From JABIBU01 sp964464685 (lineage in GTDB: Bacteria > Patescibacteriota > Patescibacteriia > Magasanikbacterales > UBA922), in NCBI GenBank assembly GCA_964464685.1, contig CAYXGV010000015.1, positions 1-21,136 of the forward strand: a DNA stretch of 21,136 nt, given 5' to 3'. The notes beneath the pieces are model-generated. The model did no database searches. It saw nothing but the letters and a program-made list of their open reading frames with translations, and was not told the origin of the DNA. This document shows, piece after piece, positions 5,990 to 13,068 of this stretch (position 1 is its first letter; each line of letters opens with the position of its first letter). A program made the translations under genes and the position numbers.

Positions 5990-6894
5990 AAAATACTTAC
6001 TGGCATATACTGCCCACTATCAAAAACATTTAACACTGGCCAAACTTTGATATCAGACACTTCTAAATTATTTACATAGGAGCGCAAATCAACTGATCGT
6101 ATTTCTTGGGAACGAAATTCACTAGCCACGAAATAAATCAAACCAACTGTCCGATTTTGATTTATTAATTCAATATAAAAACTTGGCTCCCAAAAATTAT
6201 AAGCTGTATCATTTAACATATCAAATTCAATCATATTGCTTGGTATACCTTGCGATGCACTGGCTCTGATAAATTGAAAATTTTCAACTGGAAAATTAGC
6301 TCTGTCAGCAATAAAACCAGCCACATCGGGAATAGAATGTATATTTATATTTTTCCATTTGACATTTTCTATTAAAAGTTTTACTCCGGTCGGATAGCCA
6401 GTACTTTCAAAGCCAAAATAAGCCAGAGGTCTTTGTGATTGTGGTAAAATAATTGTTTTCAATGTATCCGTCTCGCCCCCAGAAAAAGAAAATTTATAAT
6501 TAACAATTGCTATCCATCTATCATTTGGGTTGGAAACCCGAGCAACAAAATCATACGTTTCTTCACTAACACTGTTGTACATTTCCACCCTACCAACTTG
6601 TAATTCTTTAGCTTGAAACAAAGCGCGGGTATTTTTCAAATTGCTCAATTCCAAAAGTTGTTGACTGGCCATTTGTTGATCTTGAAAATAACCATAGGAA
6701 AAATAATAAATAAAATAACCCAAACCATAACCTAGTGTGACAACGCACCAAGCCGACAAAAGACCAATGGAAATTTTTCGTAATAATATTTTATGACGTA
6801 CATACCACTCCCCCCACTTTAATTCGCCACTAGTAAATTCACCAGTCACATCTTCATACCTTTCTAATTGTGGTTGTTGCTTTTTATTAAACAT
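5986..6894 (-). CDS. Unknown single-pass membrane protein coupled to rodA
   Basis: I do not recognise a named family. The 302-residue protein has a cytoplasmic N-terminus of about 35 residues, a bitopic membrane anchor (about 41-68, LLSAWCVVTLGYGLGYFIYYF), then about 230 residues rich in beta-prone, Asn/Thr-containing sequence that should lie outside the membrane. Two similar stretches (VARVSNPNDRWIAIVNYKF and MIEFDMLNDTAYNFWEPSF) look like repeated Ig-like or FxLYD-like beta-sandwich halves; this is a weak impression. It is the first gene of the minus-strand unit and overlaps rodA by four bases (ATGA), suggesting a role in envelope growth. Confidence 0.8.
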   Translation of the reverse strand: MFNKKQQPQLERYEDVTGEFTSGELKWGEWYVRHKILLRKISIGLLSAWCVVTLGYGLGYFIYYFSYGYFQDQQMASQQLLELSNLKNTRALFQAKELQVGRVEMYNSVSEETYDFVARVSNPNDRWIAIVNYKFSFSGGETDTLKTIILPQSQRPLAYFGFESTGYPTGVKLLIENVKWKNINIHSIPDVAGFIADRANFPVENFQFIRASASQGIPSNMIEFDMLNDTAYNFWEPSFYIELINQNRTVGLIYFVASEFRSQEIRSVDLRSYVNNLEVSDIKVWPVLNVFDSGQYMPVSIL

Positions 6895-6909
6895 AATGGT
6901 TTATATTGT

Positions 6910-6949
6910 CCGCCCGAGGCGGATCCGCCTTCAAGACCGCCTTGGGTGG
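6910..6949. repeat. GC-rich palindromic element, second copy
   Basis: Shares its first 22 bases with the copy at 2643, then carries 12 extra bases before the common GGGTGG end. It lies 15 bp upstream of the minus-strand gene start at 6894 and could fold as a leader hairpin. Confidence 0.8.
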
Positions 6950-6969
6950 TGGGAGGTGGGCGGATTGTA

Positions 6970-7018
6970 TTGTCAAATGTCAGATGTCAAATGTCAAATG
7001 TAAAATGTTAGATGTTTT
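6970..7018. repeat. Heptamer tandem array (7 units), intergenic
   Basis: Seven consecutive 7-bp units of consensus ATGTCAA, degenerating toward the right end (ATGTTAG, ATGTTTT) but keeping register throughout. Confidence 0.85.
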
Positions 7019-7030
7019 TACAATACTAAT

Positions 7031-7060
7031 ATTATACTACAAAAATTATTTTTAAGCCAA
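7031..7060 (-). promoter_or_regulatory. Probable promoter of the minus-strand membrane protein-rodA unit
   Basis: On the minus strand TTGGCT (7060-7055), an 18-bp spacer and a perfect TATAAT (7036-7031). The leader would be about 130 bases and would include the heptamer array and the palindromic element. Confidence 0.5.
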
Positions 7061-7069
7061 CAGTCTAAT

Positions 7070-7166
7070 CACGATACACGACCCACCCTTCGACTTCGCT
7101 CGGGGCAGACTCCACACTACCCAGACAAATTGTGTCGTGTTATGCGGGTCGTGGGTCGTGTTATGC
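7070..7166. repeat. Inverted pair of heptamer arrays upstream of gyrB
   Basis: Left array 7070-7090: units CACGATA, CACGACC, CACCCTT. Right array 7132-7166: five units (GTGTCGT, GTTATGC, GGGTCGT twice, GTTATGC). ACACGACCCAC (7076-7086) is the exact reverse complement of GTGGGTCGTGT (7151-7161). Between them lies a CTTCGACTTCGCTCGGGG word of a kind seen as a dispersed repeat in many genomes. Confidence 0.8.
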
Positions 7167-7168
7167 TC

Positions 7169-7197
7169 TTGCCTCAAACTTTCAAACATGCTACAAT
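7169..7197 (+). promoter_or_regulatory. Probable gyrB promoter
   Basis: TTGCCT (7169-7174), a 17-bp spacer and TACAAT (7192-7197), with an extended -10 TGC. It lies directly after the repeat arrays and leaves a leader of about 40 bases. No Shine-Dalgarno precedes the ATG at 7243. Confidence 0.6.
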
Positions 7198-7242
7198 ATA
7201 GCCAGAAAAATCTAATTATCCAATTATCAAATAATCAAATTT

Positions 7243-9327
7243 ATGCCAACTAAAAATAATAAAAACAAAAAAAGTATTAAAAAAAATAAAGCTATTATTT
7301 CCAAAGGCTACAGTGCTGAAAATATTACTGTACTTGAAGGCCTAGAAGCAGTTAAAAAACGCCCGGGCATGTACATCGGTTCTACTGGATCAACTGGTTT
7401 ACACCACATGATTTGGGAAGTAGTTGACAATGCTTTTGACGAAGCCATGGCTGGTTATTGTACACAAGTAGATATAAAATTATTACCTGATCATTGGGTA
7501 TCGGTCACTGATAATGGTCGTGGTATTCCAGTTGATATTCACCCCAAGAAAAAAATTAGCGCCCTTGAAGTAGTGATGACCCAATTGCATGCTGGCGGTA
7601 AATTTGGCGACGGTGGCTACAAAGTATCTGGCGGTCTTCATGGTGTGGGTGTGTCAGTTGTTAATGCTTTGTCAACCGATGTCAAAGCGATTGTTCACCG
7701 CGATGGTAAAATTTGGGAACAAGAATATAAATATGGTAAGCCAGTCAAAAAAGTTAGACCAACCGGTAAAACTACTGGCACTAGTACCACTATTATGTTT
7801 CACGCTGATCCAAAAGTTTTTGAAAATTTAAACTTCTGCTGGAAAACAGTTATTGATCACTTGCGCCAACAAGCCTATTTAACCAAAGGTGTCCATCTAA
7901 TACTTTCCGACGAGAGAAGTGCCGAAGAAAAAATTGAGGATAAAACTTCCAGTCAATTACCAATCAATAAATATCAATTTTATTTTGAAGGTGGTATTGC
8001 CAGTTATGTAAAACATATTAATAAAAATCGTGAACCAAAACATGAAAATATTTTTTATGTAGAAAAACAAGTGGGCGATATTAATATAGAAATTGCTTTA
8101 CAATACACTGATGACTATTCAGAATCACTACATGCTTTTGCCAACAACATTATCAATCCAGAAGGCGGTATGCATGTGGCTGGTTTTAGATCAGCTTTAA
8201 CCAGAACACTAAATACTTACGCTCGTAACAAAAATATTTTAAAAGAAAAAGATGTTAATTTATCAGGTGAAGATACGCGCGAAGGTTTGACTACTATTAT
8301 TTCAGTAAAAATTCCTGAACCACAATTTGAAGGTCAGACCAAATCAAAATTAGGTAATCCAGAAGTAAAAACAGCCGTAGAAAATGTCTTTGGCGAATCT
8401 TTAATGATATTTTTGGAAGAAAATCCCAAAGATGCCGAAGGAATTTTAGGTAAATGTTTGTTGGCCGCTCGAGCCCGCAACGCTGCTCGCGTTGCCAGAG
8501 AAACAGTTTTACGAAAAGGCATGCTTGAAGGTTTTACTTTACCAGGTAAACTAGCCGACTGTTCTTCTCGTGATGCTAGCAATTCTGAACTTTATATTGT
8601 AGAGGGTGATTCAGCTGGTGGTAGTGCCAAACAAGGCCGTGATCGCAAAACTCAAGCCATTTTGCCATTGCGTGGTAAAGTTTTAAATGTTGAAAGATCA
8701 AGAATTGACAAAATTTTGACCAACAATGAATTGAAATCTCTCATTATCGCCATGGGTACTAATATTGGCGAACAATTTGATATCAGCAAATTGCGCTATG
8801 ACAAAATTATTATTATGACTGATGCCGACGTCGATGGTGCCCACATCAGAACTTTGCTTTTAACTTTATTTTTCCGTTATTTCCCTGTTTTAATAAATGA
8901 AGGTCATATTTACATTGCCCAACCTCCTTTATATAGTATTAAAAAAGGAAAAGAATTTGAGTGGTTTTATGACGAAGAAGCTTTAGATAATTACAAGAAA
9001 AAACATGGGGTGACGGCCGAGGATCTAGAAATAGTAGAAGAAACAGAGGAGGAAGAGGATGAAAATGAAAGACTTGGTAAAACCAGAAAAACTGAAGCCA
9101 AAAAACCTAAATTTAATATCCAACGTTACAAAGGTCTCGGTGAAATGAATCCCGAACAATTGTGGGAAACAACCATGAGTCCAGAAAATAGATTGATGAA
9201 ACAAGTTGAAATTGAAGATGCCGAAAAAGCCAGTGAAATATTTGATATCTTGATGGGTAGCGAAGTCGCCCCCCGCAAAAAGTTTATCCAGACCTATGCA
9301 AAAAGTGTGGAGAATTTGGATATATAA
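7243..9327 (+). CDS. gyrB: DNA gyrase subunit B
   Basis: GyrB supplies the ATPase and part of the DNA-cleavage core of gyrase, which introduces negative supercoils. The GHKL ATPase motifs are intact: EVVDNAFDEA (59-68), DNGRGIP (90-96) and GGLHGVG (130-136). The TOPRIM domain shows EGDSAGGSA starting at Glu454 and DADVDGAH starting at 527. The C-terminal QRYKGLGEMNPEQLW and MSPENR segments are typical. The length of 694 residues suits a GyrB without the long proteobacterial insertion. A charged insert (about 597-623, Glu-rich then Lys-rich) interrupts the TOPRIM tail, and the N-terminus has an extra Lys/Asn-rich 20 residues. No gyrA is in the window. ParE cannot be fully excluded. Confidence 0.96.
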   Translation: MPTKNNKNKKSIKKNKAIISKGYSAENITVLEGLEAVKKRPGMYIGSTGSTGLHHMIWEVVDNAFDEAMAGYCTQVDIKLLPDHWVSVTDNGRGIPVDIHPKKKISALEVVMTQLHAGGKFGDGGYKVSGGLHGVGVSVVNALSTDVKAIVHRDGKIWEQEYKYGKPVKKVRPTGKTTGTSTTIMFHADPKVFENLNFCWKTVIDHLRQQAYLTKGVHLILSDERSAEEKIEDKTSSQLPINKYQFYFEGGIASYVKHINKNREPKHENIFYVEKQVGDINIEIALQYTDDYSESLHAFANNIINPEGGMHVAGFRSALTRTLNTYARNKNILKEKDVNLSGEDTREGLTTIISVKIPEPQFEGQTKSKLGNPEVKTAVENVFGESLMIFLEENPKDAEGILGKCLLAARARNAARVARETVLRKGMLEGFTLPGKLADCSSRDASNSELYIVEGDSAGGSAKQGRDRKTQAILPLRGKVLNVERSRIDKILTNNELKSLIIAMGTNIGEQFDISKLRYDKIIIMTDADVDGAHIRTLLLTLFFRYFPVLINEGHIYIAQPPLYSIKKGKEFEWFYDEEALDNYKKKHGVTAEDLEIVEETEEEEDENERLGKTRKTEAKKPKFNIQRYKGLGEMNPEQLWETTMSPENRLMKQVEIEDAEKASEIFDILMGSEVAPRKKFIQTYAKSVENLDI

Positions 9328-9330
9328 TTT

Positions 9331-9365
9331 CACGACACACGACTCACGTAACACGACGGTACGAC
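9331..9365. repeat. Heptamer array (4-5 units) after gyrB
   Basis: Units CACGACA, CACGACT, CACGTAA, CACGACG and a drifted GTACGAC, in register. These belong to the same word family as the arrays flanking 7070-7166 on the other side of gyrB. Confidence 0.8.
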
Positions 9366-9370
9366 TAGCT

Positions 9371-9496
9371 CTCCCCCTAGCAAGGGGGAGCCTGCCTGCC
9401 GGTAGGCAGGTCAGAGGGGGTGTTGGCCAATACATTCACACTCAAGCAACAACGCAACCACGAACACCCCCCTTTATCCCCCCTTATTAGGGGGGA
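9371..9496. repeat. Cluster of three GC-rich hairpins after gyrB
   Basis: CTCCCCCT/AGGGGGAG (9371-9390), CCTGCCT/AGGCAGG (9391-9410) and TCCCCCCT/AGGGGGGA (9477-9496). None has a good T run, so they look more like dispersed REP-type elements than a classical terminator, though they may end gyrB transcription. No gene is supported between 9328 and 9780. Confidence 0.7.
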
Positions 9497-9566
9497 AATT
9501 ATATTTATACCTGTCTTTAACATATAGCAATATAACAATATAGTTAACTTATCCACCCACCCTCTA

Positions 9567-9595
9567 TTGACAGACTAGTGACTTAGGAGTATAAT
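9567..9595 (+). promoter_or_regulatory. Consensus promoter for secE-nusG-rplK
   Basis: TTGACA (9567-9572), a 17-bp spacer and TATAAT (9590-9595), both perfect. The transcript should start near 9602, giving a leader of about 180 bases before secE. Confidence 0.85.
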
Positions 9596-9609
9596 AAATT
9601 CATAAATAT

Positions 9610-9628
9610 ACGGCTCGAGGCCGTTTTT
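9610..9628 (+). terminator. Promoter-proximal hairpin with T run (possible attenuator)
   Basis: ACGGC/GCCGT with loop TCGAG, followed by TTTTT, starts only about 8 bases after the predicted transcription start. It has the form of a terminator but is placed where it would cut nearly all transcripts, unless it is regulated or acts as a 5' cap structure. Confidence 0.5.
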
Positions 9629-9649
9629 AGATACTTAAATAATCTTGAA

Positions 9650-9768
9650 GGAGCCCGAGCGACTGAAAGATCTTTCGAAGAGTAAGTATGGGGTATCACA
9701 AAATATATATGTGAACCAAAAATTTATTCTCCGAAAGATCCCTCATTCACTTCGTGTAATTTCGGGAT
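9650..9768. repeat. Repeat-derived leader upstream of secE
   Basis: Contains the palindrome GAAAGATCTTTC (9665-9676) and a hairpin CCGAAA/TTTCGG or ATCCC/GGGAT (9731-9768) enclosing TTCACTTCGTG. These words resemble dispersed GAAAGATCCCTC...GGGAT repeats found in many genomes. A TTG-start frame crosses it (9645-9830) but does not look coding. Confidence 0.45.
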
Positions 9769-9780
9769 TAATAAAAAAAT

Positions 9781-9969
9781 ATGACCATTTTAAACAAAAT
9801 AAAAGATTATTTCAAAGGATCTTTTGGTGAGATGAAAAAAGTCGTCTGGCCAACCAAAAAACAAACCACTACCTACTCTCTAATTGTTGTTGGTATGAGT
9901 ATTGGCGTAGCAATTTTTTTTGGTGTATTAGATTATGCTTTCAACATTGTTTTAGGCTGGATCATCTAA
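9781..9969 (+). CDS. secE: Preprotein translocase subunit SecE
   Basis: SecE is the small clamp subunit of the SecYEG protein channel in the cytoplasmic membrane. At 62 residues it is the short single-helix form. The conserved amphipathic motif GEMKKVVWPTKKQT (16-29) is followed by one membrane helix ending in the typical GVLDYAFNIVLGWI. Next to nusG and rplK, as in most bacteria. No Shine-Dalgarno is visible. Confidence 0.95.
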   Translation: MTILNKIKDYFKGSFGEMKKVVWPTKKQTTTYSLIVVGMSIGVAIFFGVLDYAFNIVLGWII

Positions 9970-9975
9970 ATGAAA

Positions 9976-10158
9976 GATACTAATATACAAATGTACCAAT
10001 GATACGAATGCTATACAAATACTCGCTATTGGTAGACAAAAATTAAACAGTACTTTTTTACATTAACAAAATTTTATTTTAAAAAAAATTTTCTAAAAAA
10101 ATATTAGTATCCATTAGTATAATTCGCATAATTCGTATATTAGTATTATTATTCGTAT
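9976..10158. repeat. Inverted pair of short-period arrays between secE and nusG
   Basis: The left part repeats ATAC(N)AAT words (8-11 bp spacing). The right part repeats 9-mers ATTAGTATA/ATTCGCATA/ATTCGTATA in register at 10113-10139. GATACTAATAT (9976-9986) is the exact complement of ATATTAGTATC (10101-10111). The right array runs into the nusG start codon (ATTCGTATGG). The 187-bp spacer holds no gene. Confidence 0.8.
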
Positions 10159-10702
10159 GGCTAAACAAACCCTAGACCTTGGTAAACGTTGGTATGTGCT
10201 ACACACTTACAGCGGTTACGAGGAAAATGTAAAACGTAATTTGGAACAAAGAATTGAATCTTTTGACATGCAAGATAAAATTTTTGGTGTCATGGTGCCA
10301 AAAGAAAAGAAAATTAAAATTAAAAATGGCAAACGTCAGACCATTGAAGAAAAAATCTTTCCTGGTTATGTCTTGGTAGAGATGGTCGTCACTGATGATT
10401 CCTGGTATGTGGTTAGGAACACACCAAATGTCACCGGCTTTATCGGTTCTGGTACTACTCCAACTCCAATTGATGACAAAGAAATGGCTGTCTTACAAGC
10501 TAGAATAAAAGTGGAAGAACCAACCCAAAAAATTGATATGGCTATTAATGACGCAGTCAAAATTACTGACGGACCTTTCAAAAACTTTGAAGGAAAAGTC
10601 AGCAATGTGGACGACGCTAGAGGCAAAGTCAAAGTACTAGTATCAATGTTTGGTCGCGAAACTCCAGTTGAATTGGATGCATTACAAGTGAAGAAAACTT
10701 AA
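10157..10702 (+). CDS. nusG: Transcription termination/antitermination protein NusG
   Basis: NusG binds RNA polymerase and links it to Rho or the ribosome. The 181-residue protein has the NGN domain (RWYVLHTYSGYEENVKRNL at 11-29; FPGYVLVEMVVTDDSWYVVRNTPNVTGFIG) and a C-terminal KOW domain (DAVKITDGPFKNFEGKV near residues 132-148, ending in ALQVKK). Both domains are complete. It follows secE and precedes rplK with spacers made of short repeat arrays. The start codon is embedded in such an array; no Shine-Dalgarno is seen. Confidence 0.97.
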   Translation: MAKQTLDLGKRWYVLHTYSGYEENVKRNLEQRIESFDMQDKIFGVMVPKEKKIKIKNGKRQTIEEKIFPGYVLVEMVVTDDSWYVVRNTPNVTGFIGSGTTPTPIDDKEMAVLQARIKVEEPTQKIDMAINDAVKITDGPFKNFEGKVSNVDDARGKVKVLVSMFGRETPVELDALQVKKT

Positions 10703-10803
10703 CACTGATTAAGACTGATTATTGAGGATTACACAGACACCTCAACAATCAAGCTTCTGTCTTTAGTCAGTGAAATCAATAAAAATCTGTTTAAATCAGT
10801 GTT
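10701..10803 (+). repeat. Complementary 10-mer arrays forming a long hairpin between nusG and rplK
   Basis: Left 10-mers: AACACTGATT, AAGACTGATT, ATTGAGGATT (10701-10730). Right 10-mers: AAATCAATAA, AAATCTGTTT, AAATCAGTGT (10773-10802). AACACTGATT pairs exactly with AATCAGTGTT (10794-10803), AAGAC with GTCTT (10759-10763), and GATTATTGAGG with CCTCAACAATC (one mismatch). The region would fold into a nested RNA structure ending 13 bases before the rplK ATG. Confidence 0.75.
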
Positions 10804-10816
10804 TTAAAACATATTT

Positions 10817-11239
10817 ATGGCCAAAAAACTAACAACTCAAATTAAATTACAAATTAAAGGTGGGTTAGCTAATCCAGCCCCTCCAGTCGGTCCAGCTTTG
10901 GGTCAGCATGGTTTGGATATCCAAGCTTTTTGTACTCAATTTAACTCTGCCACTCAAGACAAAAAAGGCGAAACTGTGCCAGTTATTATCAATGTTTATG
11001 ATGACCGCACTTTTGATTTTATTACCAAAGTCGCTCCAGCTAGCACTCTAATTATGAAAGCAGCTGGCATTGAAAAAGGCGCTGGTAACCCATTAAAAGA
11101 CAAAGCAGGAAAAATAACCAAAGCCCAATTAAAAGAAATTGCTGAAAAGAAAATGCCTGACTTAAATGCCAATGACATTGAAGCGGCTATGAAAATAATC
11201 GCCGGCACCGCCAGACAAATGGGTGTGAAAGTGGAATAA
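10817..11239 (+). CDS. rplK: 50S ribosomal protein L11
   Basis: L11 binds the GTPase-associated region of 23S rRNA. The 140-residue protein is full length. The N-terminal domain is typical (KLQIKGGLANPAPPVGPALGQHGLDI, 11-36, with the proline-rich hinge side), as is the C-terminal rRNA-binding domain (KAAGIEKGAGNP and ending GTARQMGVKVE). It is normally followed directly by rplA; here a terminator follows and rplA lies about 3.15 kb downstream. Confidence 0.97.
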   Translation: MAKKLTTQIKLQIKGGLANPAPPVGPALGQHGLDIQAFCTQFNSATQDKKGETVPVIINVYDDRTFDFITKVAPASTLIMKAAGIEKGAGNPLKDKAGKITKAQLKEIAEKKMPDLNANDIEAAMKIIAGTARQMGVKVE

Positions 11240-11280
11240 GACCACAAATCTTAGCACTAATCTACACGAATAAATACTAA

Positions 11281-11309
11281 CAATCCCACAAAAGTGGGGT
11301 TGTTTTTTT
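11281..11309 (+). terminator. Terminator of the secE-nusG-rplK unit
   Basis: CAATCCCAC and GTGGGGTTG form a 9-bp stem (one G-U pair) with a 4-base loop, followed by seven T. Confidence 0.88.
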
Positions 11310-11318
11310 ATCTAAGCC

Positions 11319-11327
11319 TGCTATACT
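11319..11327 (+). promoter_or_regulatory. Extended -10 promoter for the small membrane protein
   Basis: TGC followed by TATACT (11322-11327). A weak -35 (TTGTTT, 11300-11305, 16-bp spacing) falls within the preceding terminator. Leader of about 60 bases. Confidence 0.5.
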
Positions 11328-11348
11328 AACAATACTAATTCATAATTT

Positions 11349-11380
11349 CCGCCAAAGGCGGATCAGCCTCTGGCTGACAT
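11349..11380. repeat. Palindromic element in leader of the small membrane protein
   Basis: Two abutting short stems: CCGCC/GGCGG and CAGCC/GGCTG, joined through GGATC. The right half (GATCAGCCTCTGGCTGAC) is closely similar to the element at 12000-12029. It ends 13 bp before the ATG at 11394. Confidence 0.7.
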
Positions 11381-11393
11381 AATTTATATCCCT

Positions 11394-11816
11394 ATGTCTT
11401 CAACCAAAACCCTCATTCGCAACATCTATCTTTATCTGGCCACTTTTGTCGGATTGATGATGATTGTAATTCCAGCTGGACAATTGTTAAAACTAGGAAT
11501 GCAAGCTTGGATTTTTCCCTTGGCCATGGATCAGGAATACAAATACGAAGAAACTTATCCAGTCAAACCATACATATCTAGAATTGACGAAAATACAGAT
11601 CTAGCCACAATCAAATTAACAACCGAGGAAATTGATATACTCACCAATTGGCAAATGGATTACAAAACCTGGCAAGAAAGTCACGGTGGTATTGATTGGA
11701 AAATGGCTCGCATTCAACAGCAGACAACCAACAATTTATCTATTCTCTTAGTCGGCCTCGCAGTATTCTTGGCTCATGGTTATGTTTTGAGAAAAGACAA
11801 GAAAAAAGGTGAATAA
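11394..11816 (+). CDS. Small two-helix membrane protein of unknown function
   Basis: The 140-residue protein has membrane segments at about 13-42 and 112-130, separated by an acidic, Tyr/Thr-rich soluble loop, and a Lys-rich C-terminus (RKDKKKGE). The N-terminal helix (IYLYLATFVGLMMIVIPAGQLL) is reminiscent of DUF5671-type CPR membrane proteins, but I cannot confirm a family. It has its own extended -10 promoter and a strong terminator, so it is a single-gene unit inserted between rplK and rplA. Confidence 0.78.
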   Translation: MSSTKTLIRNIYLYLATFVGLMMIVIPAGQLLKLGMQAWIFPLAMDQEYKYEETYPVKPYISRIDENTDLATIKLTTEEIDILTNWQMDYKTWQESHGGIDWKMARIQQQTTNNLSILLVGLAVFLAHGYVLRKDKKKGE

Positions 11817-11845
11817 TTTTATACTCACATTCAAATATATAACTT

Positions 11846-11878
11846 AAACTACCAGCTCACACTGGTAGTTTGTTTTTT
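11846..11878 (+). terminator. Terminator of the small membrane protein gene
   Basis: A 10-bp perfect stem AAACTACCAG/CTGGTAGTTT with a 6-base loop, then a T-rich tail to 11878. Confidence 0.88.
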
Positions 11879-11947
11879 AATCGCCATATAACTAAATAAA
11901 AAAATGCCAAAAAAATACAAAGGGGTCTTTTTAAATATATAGTTTCC

Positions 11948-11956
11948 TGCTATAAT
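11948..11956 (+). promoter_or_regulatory. Extended -10 promoter for the dehydrogenase
   Basis: TGC followed by a perfect TATAAT (11951-11956). No convincing -35 box at 17 bp (only a T-rich stretch). The transcript would start near 11963, with a leader of about 80 bases. Confidence 0.6.
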
Positions 11957-11980
11957 AATAATATAATTAACATAGAAAAT

Positions 11981-12038
11981 AGCCTTCTAGGCTTTTTCAG
12001 CCAGAGGAATGATCCGTCCTCTGGCAGACAAGCTTTTT
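11981..12038 (+). promoter_or_regulatory. Leader with terminator-like hairpin and palindromic element
   Basis: First hairpin AGCCT/AGGCT (11981-11993) is followed by TTTTT to 11997, about 20 bases after the expected start of transcription. A second, perfect 9-bp stem GCCAGAGGA/TCCTCTGGC (12000-12008/12017-12025) follows, then AAGCTTTTTT just before the ATG at 12043. The layout resembles an attenuator, but no ligand or alternative pairing is evident. Confidence 0.5.
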
Positions 12039-12042
12039 TATT

Positions 12043-13065
12043 ATGCAAAAACTAAACTGTGCCTTTTATAGCGTCCCAGCCGATATAAAATCATATCTAC
12101 AAAGCAAACTCCGTGGCCACAAAGTCACTATTTCCACCAAGCCATTTTCTGGTTGTGAAGAGATTGATCCCAATGTTGAAGTATTGGGAGTTTTTGTTGA
12201 CTGCAAAGTGGACAAAAAGATTATAACAAAACTAAAAAAATTAAAATTAATTGTCACGATGTCCACTGGTTATGACCATGTGGATTGCCGAACTGCCAAA
12301 GGCAAGAAAATAGCTGTTTGCAATGTACCAACTTATGGAGAAAATACTGTTGCCCAACATGCCTTGGCTCTAATGCTCGCAATTTCTAGAAAATTATTTA
12401 CCTCAGTAAAACGCGTCAAAGAAGGTACTTACGATTATCATGGTTTGCGTGGTTTTGATTTAAAAAACAAAACCATCGGTATAATCGGCACTGGCCATAT
12501 TGGAATTCATTTAATTGACATGCTCCAAGGTTTTGATGCTAATATTATTGCTTATGATGCTTTTCCTAACAAAGAATTAGAAAAAACTCATAATTTTAAA
12601 TATGTTAGCAAAACAAAATTAACTGCTGAATCAGATATTATATCTTTACATGTACCACTTTTTGATTCTACCTATCACATGATAAATAAAACTACTATCA
12701 AAAAAATGAAGTCAGGAGTAGTTATAATCAATACTGCTCGTGGTGCTCTAATTGATTCTAAAGCTCTGGTTTGGGGATTGGAAAACAAAATAATTAGCTC
12801 CGCTGGCCTAGATGTTTTGGAAGAAGAAAACAACCTAATTAATCACGAACAATTATTAACTGGGCATGTTTCTACACAAGATATTTATGACACATTAATG
12901 GATAATATTTTGATTGATCATCCCAACACTATTATAACACCACATAATGCTTTCAATAGCACAGAAGCCATGCAAAGAATTATTGATACCACAATAGATA
13001 ACATTAAATCCTTTATAACGGGAGATATTCAAAATGATATTACCAAACCGAAAAAAAATAAATAA
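12043..13065 (+). CDS. D-isomer-specific 2-hydroxyacid dehydrogenase (D-lactate dehydrogenase-like)
   Basis: Reduces a 2-keto acid to the D-2-hydroxyacid with NADH, or the reverse; pyruvate to D-lactate is the likely fermentative reaction. The Rossmann motif GIIGTGHIG (147-154) and Asp172 at the end of the next strand indicate NAD(H) preference. The catalytic triad is visible: Arg233 in NTARG, Glu260 in GLDVLEEE and His301 in TPHNAF. NVPTYGENTVAQHALALMLA (94-113) is the family helix. The 340-residue length is typical. It is a single-gene unit between rplK and rplA. Exact substrate cannot be read from sequence. Confidence 0.92.
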   Translation: MQKLNCAFYSVPADIKSYLQSKLRGHKVTISTKPFSGCEEIDPNVEVLGVFVDCKVDKKIITKLKKLKLIVTMSTGYDHVDCRTAKGKKIAVCNVPTYGENTVAQHALALMLAISRKLFTSVKRVKEGTYDYHGLRGFDLKNKTIGIIGTGHIGIHLIDMLQGFDANIIAYDAFPNKELEKTHNFKYVSKTKLTAESDIISLHVPLFDSTYHMINKTTIKKMKSGVVIINTARGALIDSKALVWGLENKIISSAGLDVLEEENNLINHEQLLTGHVSTQDIYDTLMDNILIDHPNTIITPHNAFNSTEAMQRIIDTTIDNIKSFITGDIQNDITKPKKNK

Positions 13066-13068
13066 AAT

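Noticed and set aside
9596..9780. tRNA gene before secE (common in other bacteria)
   Set aside because: No cloverleaf or TTCRA arm could be found; the stems present are repeat hairpins.
9645..9830. Small TTG-start coding frame upstream of secE
   Set aside because: It runs across repeat-derived hairpins, overlaps secE in another frame and has no RBS or recognisable domain.
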